Position numbers and translations under genes: made by a program. Below, piece after piece: positions 49,558-59,800 of a stretch of DNA of 64,000 bases (positions are counted from its first letter, which is position 1; each line of letters opens with the position of its first letter). The stretch comes from Larkinella punicea. GTDB lineage: Bacteria > Bacteroidota > Bacteroidia > Cytophagales > Spirosomataceae. Under the pieces are notes generated by a model, which searched no databases, was not told the origin of the DNA, and worked only from the letters and a program-made list of their open reading frames with translations. The stretch is taken from contig NZ_QOWE01000016.1 of NCBI RefSeq assembly GCF_003334855.1, positions 147,842 through 211,841 on the forward strand. Reading direction: 5' to 3'.

Positions 49558-50853
49558 ATGAGACGTACACTTTACTTCCTGCTCGGAGTTCTGCTGGTGG
49601 GGCTGAACGGCTGCACCGACAAATGCAAAGAAACCCGCACTTTCCGACAATTCACACCACGAACATTTACGGTTGCCCAAATCCGCCAGGGCGTACAGAC
49701 TGAACAACCCCGGACGCTCGTCAATCCGGGTAAAATTTACACCAAAGACGGTTTTTTGCTGATTAACGAGATCAAAGAAGGCATTCACGTGATCGACAAC
49801 CGCAATCCGTCGGCTCCGAAAACCGTCGCGTTTTTGCGCATACCAGGCAACGGCGACATGGCCATCCGCAACAACATTCTGTATGCCGACAGTTTCATGG
49901 ATCTGGTGGCCTTCGACATCCGCGATCCGCAAAACATCCGTGAGCTCAACCGGGTCACCGATGTTTTTCAAAATGGACAGTTCGACGGCGGCTACTGGAG
50001 TCTGAACGCCCAGCAGGAGATTATCAACGACCAGAAAGTGGAGTACGTTACGCAAACTGTCAATACGGATTGCGAAAGCAGTGTCAATAACGGCGGTTGC
50101 ACCAACTGCTTTTGGGCTACCGATATGCGGGGTGGTATTCAGAATTTCAACAGTGCGACCGGTTCACCCGCTCCCAGCACAAACGGTACGGGCGGCTCGA
50201 TGGCCCGGTTTACGCTGTATGACAACTACCTATATACCGTCAGCCAGTCGGAAATGCAGTTGTTCGACATCAAAACCCCGTCGGATCCGAAGAAAGGCAA
50301 CAAAATTAACATGGGTTGGGGTATTGAAACGATCTTTCCCTACAAAGATAAACTGTTCATCGGCGCCCAGTCGGGCATGCACATTTACGACAATAGCAAC
50401 CCCGAAAAACCGGTACGGATGTCGACCTTCGAGCACGCCCGCGTTTGCGACCCCGTGGTGGTTCACGAAGACAAGGCTTACGTAACGCTGCGTTCGGGTT
50501 CCACCTGCCAGGGATTCACCAACCAACTCGATGTGGTGGATGTATCCAATCTGTATAGCCCTCGTCTGCTGAAGAGTTATGCGATGAAAAATCCGCACGG
50601 TTTGGGCATTGACTTTCCGAATTTGTTCATCTGCGAGGGGGCTTACGGTCTGAAAACGTTCAATGCGAGCGATGCCATGAAAATCGACCAACTGGAGCAC
50701 CTGGAAGGATTTCAGGCCTACGATGTGATCCCGCTCGGGAAATCACTACTGCTGATTGGCCGGGACGGTTTTTACCAATACGACTACAGCAATCCGCGCA
50801 AACTGAAGCTGTTGAGCAAAATTCCCGTACAACGGCCTTATCCAGCCAGCTAA
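49558..50853 (+). CDS. LVIVD-repeat lipoprotein
   Basis: 431 residues from the ATG at 49558 (upstream open frame lies inside the terminator and is rejected). Lipoprotein signal MRRTLYFLLGVLLVGLNGCT (Cys19). LVIVD-type beta-propeller repeats follow: FLLINEIKEGIHVIDNRNPS, LYADSFMDLVAFDIRDPQNI, YTVSQSEMQLFDIKTPSDPK, LFIGAQSGMHIYDNSNPEKP, NQLDVVDVSNLYSPRLLKSY and FYQYDYSNPRKLK. These form a surface propeller of unknown partner. A short Cys-rich insert (CESSVNNGGCTNCF) stands near residue 180, possibly metal-bound or disulfide-linked. The next gene begins 11 bp later. Confidence 0.9.
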   Translation: MRRTLYFLLGVLLVGLNGCTDKCKETRTFRQFTPRTFTVAQIRQGVQTEQPRTLVNPGKIYTKDGFLLINEIKEGIHVIDNRNPSAPKTVAFLRIPGNGDMAIRNNILYADSFMDLVAFDIRDPQNIRELNRVTDVFQNGQFDGGYWSLNAQQEIINDQKVEYVTQTVNTDCESSVNNGGCTNCFWATDMRGGIQNFNSATGSPAPSTNGTGGSMARFTLYDNYLYTVSQSEMQLFDIKTPSDPKKGNKINMGWGIETIFPYKDKLFIGAQSGMHIYDNSNPEKPVRMSTFEHARVCDPVVVHEDKAYVTLRSGSTCQGFTNQLDVVDVSNLYSPRLLKSYAMKNPHGLGIDFPNLFICEGAYGLKTFNASDAMKIDQLEHLEGFQAYDVIPLGKSLLLIGRDGFYQYDYSNPRKLKLLSKIPVQRPYPAS

Positions 50854-50864
50854 CCAACTCGCTC

Positions 50865-51455
50865 ATGAAAAAGACTGGTAGCAAAACTGTTTGGCTGCTG
50901 TGCCTGTTTGCGCTTCCGCTTTACGCACAAAAAAGCCCGTTTAAGCCCGTTTTTACGAACATGACCGAATTCGGTGTCTTGTTTGGACAAGTCCGTTACA
51001 ACGTCAATACGGCCGCTGAAAACGTCAGTAAAAGGCAGAACATCACCGCCCAGACGTTTAATGGCGTTCAACTCCGCCCTAAACTGGCGGTGGGCGGAAC
51101 GGTGGGTGTCGATTGGTATAATGCGGCCCTGCTGATGCCGGTGTGCGCGGGGATTCGTTATGATCTGGCGCAACCAGGCCAGAAGAATCTGCGGGTTTTC
51201 ACCAGCCTGGATACCGGCTACGGTTTTGCGTGGTTGAATGAAGATCCGACGGGCTACGAAACCCGGGGCGGCTGGGTGATTGCTCCCGGTATTGGCTTCC
51301 GAATCGGGCGTCCGCAGAATGCCAATTTCATTCTGTCGCTCAATTACAAACGGCAGGAAGCCAATGCCGACAAACCGCTGGGCTGGAATGAAATTTATAA
51401 ATACGAAAACCGGGTTTACAACCGGATTGCTTTTCGACTGGGTGTCAGTTTCTAA
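50865..51455 (+). CDS. Exported beta-barrel-like outer-membrane protein
   Basis: 196 residues. Signal peptide VWLLCLFALPLYAQ. The rest alternates short strands (FTNMTEFGVLFGQVRYNV, LRPKLAVGGTVGVDWYNAAL, GYGFAWLNEDPTG, WVIAPGIGFRIGRPQN, FILSLNYKRQ, AFRLGVSF) and ends with an aromatic residue, as for small outer-membrane barrels of ~8 strands. Family not named with confidence. Probably cotranscribed with the LVIVD lipoprotein 11 bp upstream and the HhH gene 3 bp downstream. Confidence 0.8.
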   Translation: MKKTGSKTVWLLCLFALPLYAQKSPFKPVFTNMTEFGVLFGQVRYNVNTAAENVSKRQNITAQTFNGVQLRPKLAVGGTVGVDWYNAALLMPVCAGIRYDLAQPGQKNLRVFTSLDTGYGFAWLNEDPTGYETRGGWVIAPGIGFRIGRPQNANFILSLNYKRQEANADKPLGWNEIYKYENRVYNRIAFRLGVSF

Positions 51456-51458
51456 TCC

Positions 51459-51662
51459 ATGAAAGCAGTACATCCTTTCGACAAAATAGGAAAGCCGGCA
51501 AAACGCGCGTTAGCGAATGCAGGGATACACACGCTGGAAGAATTGACCAGACTGCGTGAAGCGGAATTACTCCAGCTTCATGGTGTCGGGAAAAAAGCCC
51601 TGCAAATTCTCAAAGCTGCTCTAAACGACCACAACCTTTCTTTTGCGCAATCGGAATCCTAA
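51459..51662 (+). CDS. Small helix-hairpin-helix protein resembling the RNA polymerase alpha C-terminal domain
   Basis: The 67-residue protein has no signal peptide. It reads PFDKIGKPAKRALANAGIHT LEELTRLREAELLQLHGVGK (in two parts) followed by KALQILKAAL. This is the fold of alpha-CTD: the GI-T-LEEL turn and the GVGKKALQ HhH motif that contacts DNA. Such short stand-alone alpha-CTD-like proteins are known in Bacteroidota; role unknown, perhaps a DNA-binding accessory. It ends at a bidirectional terminator facing typA. Confidence 0.85.
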   Translation: MKAVHPFDKIGKPAKRALANAGIHTLEELTRLREAELLQLHGVGKKALQILKAALNDHNLSFAQSES

Positions 51663-51669
51663 TAAAAAA

Positions 51670-51693
51670 GCCCCGGTTTGTGTGCCGGGGCTC
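51670..51693. terminator. Bidirectional intrinsic terminator
   Basis: AGCCCCGG (51670-51677) pairs with CCGGGGCT (51686-51693), with A runs before and T runs after. It lies between convergent genes. Confidence 0.85.
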
Positions 51694-51700
51694 CTGTTTT

Positions 51701-53515
51701 TTAAGCCATTTCAAATTTGCTCTGGTTCCGTTTCCGCTCGTTTTCATCGAGGAAAATTTTACGAATCCGCATCGACTTCGGTGTCACTTCCAGATACTCA
51801 TCTTTCTGGATGTATTCCATCGACTCTTCCAGTGAGAACGTGATTTTCGGAGCAATCCGGACGTTGGTATCGGAGCCGGAAGCCCGCATGTTGGTCAACT
51901 GCTTGGCGGTTTGAACGTTCACGACAATATCATTCTGACGGTTGTGTTCGCCAATTACCTGACCGGTGTAGATTTCGTCACCCGGTTCGATGAAGAAAAC
52001 ACCCCGATCCTGCAATTTATCGATCGAATAGGCCGTAGCTGCTCCGCTCGTCATCGAGATCAGCGAGCCGTTGATCCGCTCCGGAATAGCTCCTTTATAC
52101 GGTTCAAAGCTCTTGAAACGGTGGGTCATAACGGCCTCACCGAATGTAGCGGTCAGAACGTTGGAACGCAAACCGATCAAACCACGCGACGGTATTTCAA
52201 ACTCTAAGTGCTGTAAGTCGCCTTTCGGTTCCATAATCAGCAACTCGCCTTTCCGCTGGGTTGCCAGCTCAATCACTTTTCCGGCTGTTTCTTCCGGAAC
52301 ATCCACTACCAGTGTTTCCACCGGTTCCAGGCGGTTTCCGTGATCGTCATATTTGAACAACACCCGGGGCTGACCAACCTGCAATTCGTAGCCTTCACGA
52401 CGCATGGTTTCGATCAAAACCGACAAGTGAAGAATCCCGCGTCCGTAAACCAAAAACCGGTCTTCGCTGTCGGTATTTTCAACCCGCAGGGCGAGGTTTT
52501 TCTCAATTTCCTTGTATAACCGCTCCCGCAAGTGGCGCGAGGTTACAAACTTGCCTTCTTTGCCAAAAAACGGTGAGTTGTTGATCGTAAACAACATGTT
52601 CATCGTTGGCTCATCGACGGCAATCCGTTCGATGGCTTCCGGGTTTTCCAGATCGGTCAGCGTATCGCCAATCTCGAAATCTTCCAGACCGGTTACGGCA
52701 CAAATATCACCACACTGCACTTCCGACACCTTTTGTCTGCCAAGGCCCTCGAACGTCTGCAGTTCTTTAATTTTCACTTTCTTGATCACATCGCCAACTT
52801 TCACCAGCGCCATGTTGGCCCCTTCTTTCAGCGTTCCGCGAACCACCCGCCCAATGGCAATCCGACCCACAAAGGCCGAATAATCAAGCGACGTGATCTG
52901 CATTTGCGGGGTTCCTTCAGTAACCGGCGCAGGTTGGATATGCTCAACGATGGTATCCAGCAGGTAGGTGATGTTATCGGTCGGTGTTTTCCAGTCCGGA
53001 CCCATCCAGCCTTGTTTCGACGATCCGTAAACCGTCGGAAAATCCAATTGCTCTTCCGTTGCACCCAGGTTGAACATCAAGTCGAACACTTCTTCGTGAA
53101 CTTCTTCCGGGCGGCAGTTTTCTTTATCAACTTTGTTAACAACCAGAATGGGTTTCAAACCCAATTGCAGGGCTTTGCCCAATACAAACCGTGTCTGCGG
53201 CATAGCGCCTTCAAACGCATCGACCAGCAGACAAACGCCATCGGCCATTTTCAGTACGCGCTCTACTTCTCCGCCAAAATCGGAGTGACCCGGTGTATCG
53301 ATGATGTTGATTTTAACATCATTGTACCGGACTGAAACGTTTTTGGAGACAATGGTGATGCCCCGCTCCCGTTCCAGATCGTTGTTGTCTAATATCAGGT
53401 CACCAAACTCCTGGTTGTCCCGGAAGAGCTTGGAAGCATGAATAATTTTGTCAACCAACGTAGTCTTACCGTGGTCAACGTGCGCTATAATAGCTATGTT
53501 GCGAATGGATTGCAT
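51701..53515 (-). CDS. typA: Translational GTPase TypA/BipA
   Basis: Ribosome-binding GTPase of the EF-G family that helps large-subunit assembly and stress growth. 604 residues from the ATG at 53515 ([20 protein letters not shown]). G1 [10 protein letters not shown]2 region [15 protein letters not shown]3 [13 protein letters not shown]4 [10 protein letters not shown]. The C-terminal half has the TypA-specific [20 protein letters not shown] and [20 protein letters not shown]. Length matches family. A start seven codons upstream is possible. Confidence 0.98.
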   Translation of the reverse strand: MQSIRNIAIIAHVDHGKTTLVDKIIHASKLFRDNQEFGDLILDNNDLERERGITIVSKNVSVRYNDVKINIIDTPGHSDFGGEVERVLKMADGVCLLVDAFEGAMPQTRFVLGKALQLGLKPILVVNKVDKENCRPEEVHEEVFDLMFNLGATEEQLDFPTVYGSSKQGWMGPDWKTPTDNITYLLDTIVEHIQPAPVTEGTPQMQITSLDYSAFVGRIAIGRVVRGTLKEGANMALVKVGDVIKKVKIKELQTFEGLGRQKVSEVQCGDICAVTGLEDFEIGDTLTDLENPEAIERIAVDEPTMNMLFTINNSPFFGKEGKFVTSRHLRERLYKEIEKNLALRVENTDSEDRFLVYGRGILHLSVLIETMRREGYELQVGQPRVLFKYDDHGNRLEPVETLVVDVPEETAGKVIELATQRKGELLIMEPKGDLQHLEFEIPSRGLIGLRSNVLTATFGEAVMTHRFKSFEPYKGAIPERINGSLISMTSGAATAYSIDKLQDRGVFFIEPGDEIYTGQVIGEHNRQNDIVVNVQTAKQLTNMRASGSDTNVRIAPKITFSLEESMEYIQKDEYLEVTPKSMRIRKIFLDENERKRNQSKFEMA

Positions 53516-53536
53516 ACTTTTTTGAGACAATAGCAC

Positions 53537-53600
53537 TTAGACAAGAGAGCACAGAAACCAGCAAACTCTTCGGTCGTTTCGCTATTCTCTTTTGTCTTTT
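53537..53600. repeat. Hairpin repeat, GACAAGAGAG family, degenerate copy 4
   Basis: TTAGACAAGAGAGCACAGAAAC on the left (split here as two words, TTAGACAAGAGAG and CACAGAAAC) faces GCTATTCTCTTTTGTCTTTT on the right; the pairing is imperfect. It lies directly upstream of typA. Confidence 0.6.
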
Positions 53601-53677
53601 CAATTAAAGTGCAAAGATACGGATTTTTTAGCTGAATAGTAGTATTTTACAATTTATTAACCTACTGAAAAACAAAA

Positions 53678-53695
53678 AGCCGGGTTGCCCCGGCT
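53678..53695 (-). terminator. Intrinsic terminator of the 69-residue gene
   Basis: AGCCGGG (53678-53684) pairs with CCCGGCT (53689-53695) around a 4-nt loop; on the minus strand it is followed by TTTTTGTTTTT. Confidence 0.8.
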
Positions 53696-53722
53696 ATAAG
53701 TACAATTTACGATCCGTACGAA

Positions 53723-53932
53723 TTAAAACTTTGGGCAACCACACGCGTTTTTCTTGCGAAACAATCCCCACATGAAGCCTTTTTTCTTCTTATAACCGCG
53801 CGCTTTCTTCCGTTTATAGACTAACTCACTTTTTAGTTCGCTCCCGGCTGATTTTACAACGGCTGCTTCAACCGGTGCTTCCAGTGGCAGCAGCATAGAG
53901 AGTGTGACACCCAGCAACAATAGCTTTTTCAT
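53723..53932 (-). CDS. Small exported basic protein with CGC tail
   Basis: 69 residues. A signal peptide (MKKLLLLGVTLSMLLPLEAP) with an Ala-rich cleavage area is followed by a short mature chain that is highly basic (VYKRKKARGYKKKKGFMWGL) and ends FRKKNACGCPKF. The CxC pair might bind metal or form a disulfide. I do not recognise a family. It has its own terminator, which supports expression. Confidence 0.7.
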   Translation of the reverse strand: MKKLLLLGVTLSMLLPLEAPVEAAVVKSAGSELKSELVYKRKKARGYKKKKGFMWGLFRKKNACGCPKF

Positions 53933-54061
53933 ACGTTTTATCGGCCTTTCTATTTCTTTAAACGCAAAGACTTACGAAAAGTACGTAAAAAAGAGCAAGT
54001 TTTTTCTATTCCTCCCCGTTGATTTTAACTCATTTACCAGATCAATCCCGTTTAAAAACTA

Positions 54062-54089
54062 AAAAACCGCCCCTTTCGAGACGGTTTTT
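54062..54089 (-). terminator. Intrinsic terminator of the Tyr-rich lipoprotein gene
   Basis: AAAAACCG (54062-54069) pairs with CGGTTTTT (54082-54089); T run on both strands. It lies just after the lipoprotein stop on the minus strand. Confidence 0.7.
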
Positions 54090-54096
54090 GAAGTTC

Positions 54097-54402
54097 TTAC
54101 CGGGGTCCGCGACTCCGTTGTGAACGATATCCATATTGCTGCGGAGCCCCGCGACGGTAGCTATTGCGGTATTGAGGGGCACGATACCGGCGGGGATGCG
54201 ACTTGTAAACGACCCTCGGCGGAGGGGTTACGATAATCGGCGGACGACGGTAACCATACCGGTATGGGCTATATCCATACCCGTAACTGGGTCCATAGCC
54301 ATAATCGGTCCTGACACCGACACCCACTGAGGGCGCACAACTGGTCAGCACAAAACCGATCAGGACAATCGCCAGCATTGAAATCAGATTATGCGTTTTC
54401 AT
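54097..54402 (-). CDS. Small lipoprotein, glycine/tyrosine/arginine-rich
   Basis: 101 residues. Lipoprotein signal (LAIVLIGFVLTSCAP, Cys ~22). The mature part is low-complexity: YGYGPSYGYGYSPYRYGYRR, then RPPIIVTPPPRVVYKSHPRR and NSYRRGAPQQYGYRSQRSRG. Such Gly-Tyr-Arg-rich tails are typical of small Bacteroidota envelope lipoproteins with unknown role. No catalytic motif. Confidence 0.72.
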   Translation of the reverse strand: MKTHNLISMLAIVLIGFVLTSCAPSVGVGVRTDYGYGPSYGYGYSPYRYGYRRPPIIVTPPPRVVYKSHPRRYRAPQYRNSYRRGAPQQYGYRSQRSRGPR

Positions 54403-54522
54403 GATGATAACAGTCTACAGGTTCACTTTATCAATGTCTGTTAGACTCGTTTGGTACACCTAGGTTTAACGCATAAACTGAAAAAGTTGTTCGTTTTTCG
54501 GAGTCAACCCCTAAACCCGCAG

Positions 54523-55371
54523 CTAGACTTTTAGCTTGGTTTTCAGATAATTCAAGGTAATCTGGTAGGCATCCGCCGTGGCTTCTTTATTATAACCCGG
54601 GTTACTCGGATTGGCAAAAGCATGGGGCGCATCGTACATCTGGATGGTCGTTTGCTTGCCGGCTTCCTTCATGTTTTTCTCAAACTCGGCTACGGTTGCG
54701 GGCGGAATTCCGGAGTCTTTGGCACCAAAGATGCCCAATACGTCGGTATTCAGCGTTTTCAACCGCTCCACGTTTTTTTCCGGTTGTCCATAATACATCA
54801 CACAACCAACGGTTTGCTTTCCGCCCAGAATGGCCGATTGCAGCGACATACCCCCGCCGAAGCACCAGCCGACACTGGCAATCTGCGCCTGTGGTCCTAC
54901 GTAGGCAATAGCCCCCTGCATGATCGCGCCCAGCCGTTCGCGCGGCACCTGCACCAATTTCGAAGCTTCTTCGCGCGTGGTGGCCACTTTACCGTCGTAC
55001 ATGTCAACGGCCAGCACATTGACATCTTTCAGGTCGTTGTACAGTTTTTCGGCTTCCTGCTTGATGTAGTCATTCAGGCCCCACCACTCCTGATAAACGA
55101 GCAGCCATTTGTTGGACGGATTGGCCGCCTTGAGCAGAAAACCGTTGGCTTCGGTGCCATCCGCCGTTTTGAATTTTACCATTTCACCGGCCGCACTCTG
55201 GTAGGTGAACGGAAGTGGTTCTTCGTGCAGCATCACAAACGATTGGTTACTGGCCAGCAAAGCCATGTCATTCGATACCTGAGCAACCGGCTGGTCGCAG
55301 CAGGACGGGGTCTGGGAAAACGAGGTCAGCGAGACGAAAAGTCCGCAGGAAAAAAGGAAAATCTTTTTCAT
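54523..55371 (-). CDS. Exported dienelactone hydrolase family protein
   Basis: 282 residues with signal peptide MKKIFLFSCGLFVSLTSFSQ. An alpha/beta-hydrolase with Cys nucleophile in SVGWCFGGGMSLQ, the Asp in GIFGAKDSGIPPATV and the His in YDAPHAFANPSNPGY, as in dienelactone hydrolases. VYQEWWGLNDYIKQEAEKL is another family mark. Export is unusual for the aromatic-degradation enzymes, so the substrate here is unknown. The mature N-terminus has CC (PSCCDQ). Confidence 0.93.
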   Translation of the reverse strand: MKKIFLFSCGLFVSLTSFSQTPSCCDQPVAQVSNDMALLASNQSFVMLHEEPLPFTYQSAAGEMVKFKTADGTEANGFLLKAANPSNKWLLVYQEWWGLNDYIKQEAEKLYNDLKDVNVLAVDMYDGKVATTREEASKLVQVPRERLGAIMQGAIAYVGPQAQIASVGWCFGGGMSLQSAILGGKQTVGCVMYYGQPEKNVERLKTLNTDVLGIFGAKDSGIPPATVAEFEKNMKEAGKQTTIQMYDAPHAFANPSNPGYNKEATADAYQITLNYLKTKLKV

Positions 55372-55384
55372 AGTGCAATAGGTT

Positions 55385-55510
55385 TCTGAACCGGGATTAA
55401 GCTGATTTTTCTGATTACACTGATTGTCTACGTCAGAACCGGGTTGATTGTTTTGAGTCTTCCGATTAAAATCAGTGTAATCAGAAAAATCAGCTTAATC
55501 CCGGTTCAGA
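55385..55510. repeat. Hairpin repeat with perfect 40-bp arms, ATCAGTGTAATCAGAAAAATCAGC type
   Basis: The left arm 55385-55424 and right arm 55471-55510 are exact reverse complements over 40 bp around a 46-nt loop. The words ATCAGTGTAATC and CCGGGATTAAGC make up the arms. The right arm carries the stop codon of the metallophosphoesterase gene (TGA at 55506-55508). Left end is 14 bp before the start of the hydrolase gene. Confidence 0.92.
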
Positions 55511-56783
55511 CTTTCTTCAATTCAAAAATGGTGATTTCCGGTAAGATTCCGACCCGGCCCGGATAGCCTAAATAACCGTATCCACGATTTACATAGAGAT
55601 ATTGTTCCCCTTCCTGATACAAACCCGCCCATTGTTTATAGACGTATTGCGACGGACTCCAGCGGACATTTCCGATTTCGACTCCAAACTGCATCCCGTG
55701 GGTATGACCCGCGAACATGACGTCGATGTCCGAAAATTGCGGCTTCACCTGGGCATCCCAATGGCTGGGATCGTGGGAGAGCAACAGCTTCACCGGGGCG
55801 TCTTCCGTTCCCTGGCGGGCCTTCTCTAAATTCCCGTATTTGGGCCAACGCCCCGAACCCCAGTTCTGGATACCTACTAAAGCAATTTTGTCGCCATTTT
55901 GTTCTAAAATGCGGTTTTCGTCCATCAACAGATCCCAACCGAGCAGTTTGTGAGCGGCTTTCAGGTTGTTCAGATTTTGGGTTTTCGCCTGTGCATTCGG
56001 CCAGTTCACATAGTCGCCGTAGTCGTGGTTGCCCAACGTCGAATAAACCCCCAGCGGTGCCTTCACTTTATTGAAGATGTCGATGTAATTTTCCACCTCA
56101 TCCGCCGTGTTGTTGACCAGATCACCTGTAAAAAAGACAACATCCGGTTTTTCGCGCAGTAGCATGTCAACGCCCCCTTTCACGGCCACTTTATTGAAAA
56201 AACTACCGGAGTGAATATCCGAAAGCTGGGCAATTTTCATTCCGTCGAAACCCGACGGCAGGTTTTTGAGCGACAGCCGGATGCGCCGGATGCGGTAATC
56301 GTGTGCGCCGGAAACAATCCCGTACGTAAACGCCACCAGCGGTACAGTTCCCGCAATGAGGGCGGTTTTCATCAGAAACTCGGAGCGCGGAATGACGTTC
56401 GTAGCCGGAATGTTGGGTTGCGACGTGTCGTTGACCGCAGCACGGATGTCGGGGCTGTAGAACAGAGAAGCCACCCACCGAACAAAACGACCCAGATCGT
56501 CCACGAAAATGAACAGAACGGCAAAGACTTTCGAAAAATAGGGAATCAGAATGGCCGTCCAGATAAAACCACGGGCTACCCGGCCAACGGCATCGGGCGG
56601 TAACAACTGCATGGTCAGATAGGTAACGATGGTGACGCCCGTAAAACCCCAGTAAAGCATCGAGACGATCCGCTGGGTGTTTTCGGTGGCCGAACGGGTG
56701 ACGGTTTTGATGGCTTGAAATACGTACCAGTCAATGAGCAGTAGGATGGCGGATACGACAAAAAAAAGAACGATGCGGTTCAT
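55506..56783 (-). CDS. Membrane-anchored metallophosphoesterase (YkuE/YaeI-like)
   Basis: 425 residues. Four hydrophobic helices in the first ~115 residues (LFFVVSAILLLIDWYVFQAI, VTIVTYLTMQLL, GFIWTAILIPYFSKVFAVLF), another near 145, then a calcineurin-like domain: AQLSDIHSGSFF, VVFFTGDLVNN, STLGNHDYGDY, LLSHDPSHWD and MFAGHTHGMQFGVEIG. All five metal motifs are intact. Relatives hydrolyse lipid or nucleotide phosphates. The last codons and stop are supplied by the hairpin repeat that follows. Confidence 0.93.
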   Translation of the reverse strand: MNRIVLFFVVSAILLLIDWYVFQAIKTVTRSATENTQRIVSMLYWGFTGVTIVTYLTMQLLPPDAVGRVARGFIWTAILIPYFSKVFAVLFIFVDDLGRFVRWVASLFYSPDIRAAVNDTSQPNIPATNVIPRSEFLMKTALIAGTVPLVAFTYGIVSGAHDYRIRRIRLSLKNLPSGFDGMKIAQLSDIHSGSFFNKVAVKGGVDMLLREKPDVVFFTGDLVNNTADEVENYIDIFNKVKAPLGVYSTLGNHDYGDYVNWPNAQAKTQNLNNLKAAHKLLGWDLLMDENRILEQNGDKIALVGIQNWGSGRWPKYGNLEKARQGTEDAPVKLLLSHDPSHWDAQVKPQFSDIDVMFAGHTHGMQFGVEIGNVRWSPSQYVYKQWAGLYQEGEQYLYVNRGYGYLGYPGRVGILPEITIFELKKV

Positions 56784-56797
56784 AATGGTGCATAAAG

Positions 56798-56831
56798 AAA
56801 ACCCACAGCGTTAACAGACACTGTGGGTTTT
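56798..56831 (-). terminator. Intrinsic terminator of the efflux operon
   Basis: AAAACCCACAG (56798-56808) pairs with CTGTGGGTTTT (56821-56831). On the minus strand it follows the RND pump gene. Confidence 0.85.
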
Positions 56832-56853
56832 TGGTTTACAGTTAGTACTTTAC

Positions 56854-59800
56854 TTATTCGTTTACCAATTCCGGCTCACGTTCCTTCTTCGCTATTCTTT
56901 CCTTGAATTTATCCCGGATTCGTTCGTTCACCCAGTACATACAGGGCACAATGACCAGCGTCAAAACCGTCGAGAAGGTTAAGCCGTAGATGATGGTCCA
57001 AGCCAGAATGTTCCAGAATACGGCGCTATCGCCCCCAATGATGATGTGCGGGTCCAGATTTTGGAACAGCCCCACAAAATCGACGGTTAAACCCACCGCC
57101 AGCGGAATCAGACCCAGAACGGCCGCTGATGCCGTCAGCAATACCGGCGTCAACCGGATACCGCCCGCATCGATGATGGCCTGACGCAGTGGAATGCCGC
57201 GTCCGCGCAATTCTTCGATGAACTCGATCAGCAGAATACCGTTCTTCACCACAATCCCCGCCAGGGCGATAATACCGACCCCGGACATGACCACCGAGAA
57301 CGTTTTGCCCGTTACCATAAAGCCCAGCAACACCCCAATCAACGAAAGAATGATCGTGAAGAAGATAATCAGCGGTTTTACGGCGGAGTTGAACTGCGTA
57401 GCCAGAATCAGGTAAATCAGCAACATGGCCAATCCGAAAGCCGACACCAGGAAGTTCATCGACTCCTGTTGATCCTCCTGCTCGCCACCCATCCGGACGG
57501 TGTAGCCATTCGGCACTTCGGTATCGGTTACTAACTGCTGAATTTCCTGAACGATCTCGTTGGCATTGTAACCCGGCACCACATCCGAACTGAGCGTAAT
57601 GACCCGCTCCTGATTGATCCGGTTAATCTGGCTAAACGTCGTCGAATAGGCAATGTTGGCTACCGACTGAATCGGAACCTGACGAAGCTGCCCCCCCGCA
57701 TTCATGTCGCGGTAAACGATGTTCAGACTCAGCAGTCGTTCAATCTGGCTGCGGTCATCCTGTTTCAGACGAACCATAATCGGGTATTCGTCTTTCGCAT
57801 CCCGGAACTTCGACACTTCCGTACCAAACAAGGCCGTCCGAACCGCCAGCGCAATCTGCGACGACGAAATGCCTTCACGCTCGGCTTTATCGCGGTCGAT
57901 GTTGATAACGATTTCCGGTTTGTTGGTAATCAAATCCGACTTCAACTGATCGATTCCTTTGATGCCCGATGCGGTAATCCGTTGCCGAAGCTGTTTTTCC
58001 AGTTTTTGCAGGGTTGCAAATTCTTCACCGGCAATTTCAATGGCAATGGGTTTACCAGTCGGTGGGCCGCTGTTTTCGCGCTCAACCGAAATCTCGGTAC
58101 CCGGAATGCCCTGCATGGCCGCCCGAACCTTGTTCAGGATCGTTTCCGTTGATAGTCCGTGCCGGTTTTCACCCTTGACAAACGCAATCGTCACTTTCGA
58201 TTTGTGCGGAGTAGCCGAGCGGTCGGGGTTAAAAGGATCACCCGCGTTTTTTCCTACGTTGGCAATCACCGAGTTCACAATATCCGTTGCTTTATTTTCA
58301 TCAAGTACCTTGAAAACCCGTTTCTCAATGATTTTTGTCACTGAATCCGTCACGCGCGAATCCGTCCCGATCGGCATCACATTGTAGACGTACACATAAT
58401 CCGGATCACCGCTGGGGAAGAAAATTACTTTCGGCGGGAAAACACCCATCAGGAAAAACGTTCCGACCAACAGCATAAATACCGCAACAATGGTCCAGAT
58501 TGGTCGCCAACCCGTTAAGATCCATGAAATCAGCTTACGATAACCATTTTTCAAGGCTGGTAACAAACGTTCCTGAAACGGCACAATAATCTTCGGTGTC
58601 AGCACATAGTGATTGAACGCATACAAAATCAGCACAAACAGGAACAAATTCCCAATGCCCCGGTCGATCACATAACCCAGTCCTGCCAAAACCGCCAGAA
58701 TCATCAACGGCCGACGAATCGTGGCAAACCCCTGATTGTCTTCGTGATTATCCTCATCGTGCCGTTTCATAAAGGTGACGGCAAAAACCGGGTTCATCAC
58801 ATAAGCGACAAAAAGCGAAGCAAACAGGGTCAGAATGAGCGTTAAAGGCAGAAACTTCATGAACTCACCCACAATGCCCGGCCAGAATAACAGCGGGAAG
58901 AAAGGAGCAATGGTCGTCAGCGTTCCGGAAAATACCGGGATGAACACCTCGCCCGCAGCCGCTTTGACAGACTTCTTGATGTCCCAGTCTTTGTGCTCAT
59001 TGAATAACCGGTGCGTGTTTTCGATGACCACAATGGCGTCGTCCACCACCAGACCCAGACCCAGCAGAAAACCAAACAGAACGATGGTGTTCAACGTAAA
59101 CAGGGTGCCGACCGCCGGGCCAACAATAGGCATACAGACGAAGGCTACCAAAGCCGACAAGGGCACCGATAAACCGACAAAAATAGCGTCGCGAACGCCC
59201 ATGAAGAACATTAAAACCAGCACCACAAAGATGAAGCCCAACACAACGGTGTTGATCAAATCGTGAATATCGGCGCGGGTCCGTTCTGATTGGTCAGCCG
59301 TCACCCGAATGTCGAGTCCGGCCGGAAACCGGTTTGCCTTGTATTCCTTAATGGTTTCTTCAATCTGGTCAGCGGCCGCAATCAGGTTGGCCCCTGAGCG
59401 CTTGATGACGTTCAGCGTCACAACGGATTTGTTATCCAGTCGGGCAAAATCCTGCTGCTCTTCAAAGCTATCCTGCACATCAGCCACATCGCCCAGACGA
59501 ACCGTAGCACCCGTCGCCGTCCGGATCTGGAGATTCTGCAACTGCTTCATCTCACTGAACTCGCCTTTCACCCGCAACGTCCGGCGTACACCCGCCACAT
59601 TCAATTCACCACCCGACACGTTGATGTTTTCGCCCTGAACCGCCTGCTGAATGTCGAAGAAGGCTAAACCGGCCGATTGCATCCGTGGCAAATCCACATT
59701 GATTTGAATTTCGCGTTCCAATGCGCCCACAATATCCACCCGGCTGATCTGCGGCATGGCTTCAATGGCATCCTGCATGTCCTCCGCGTATTCTTTCAGC

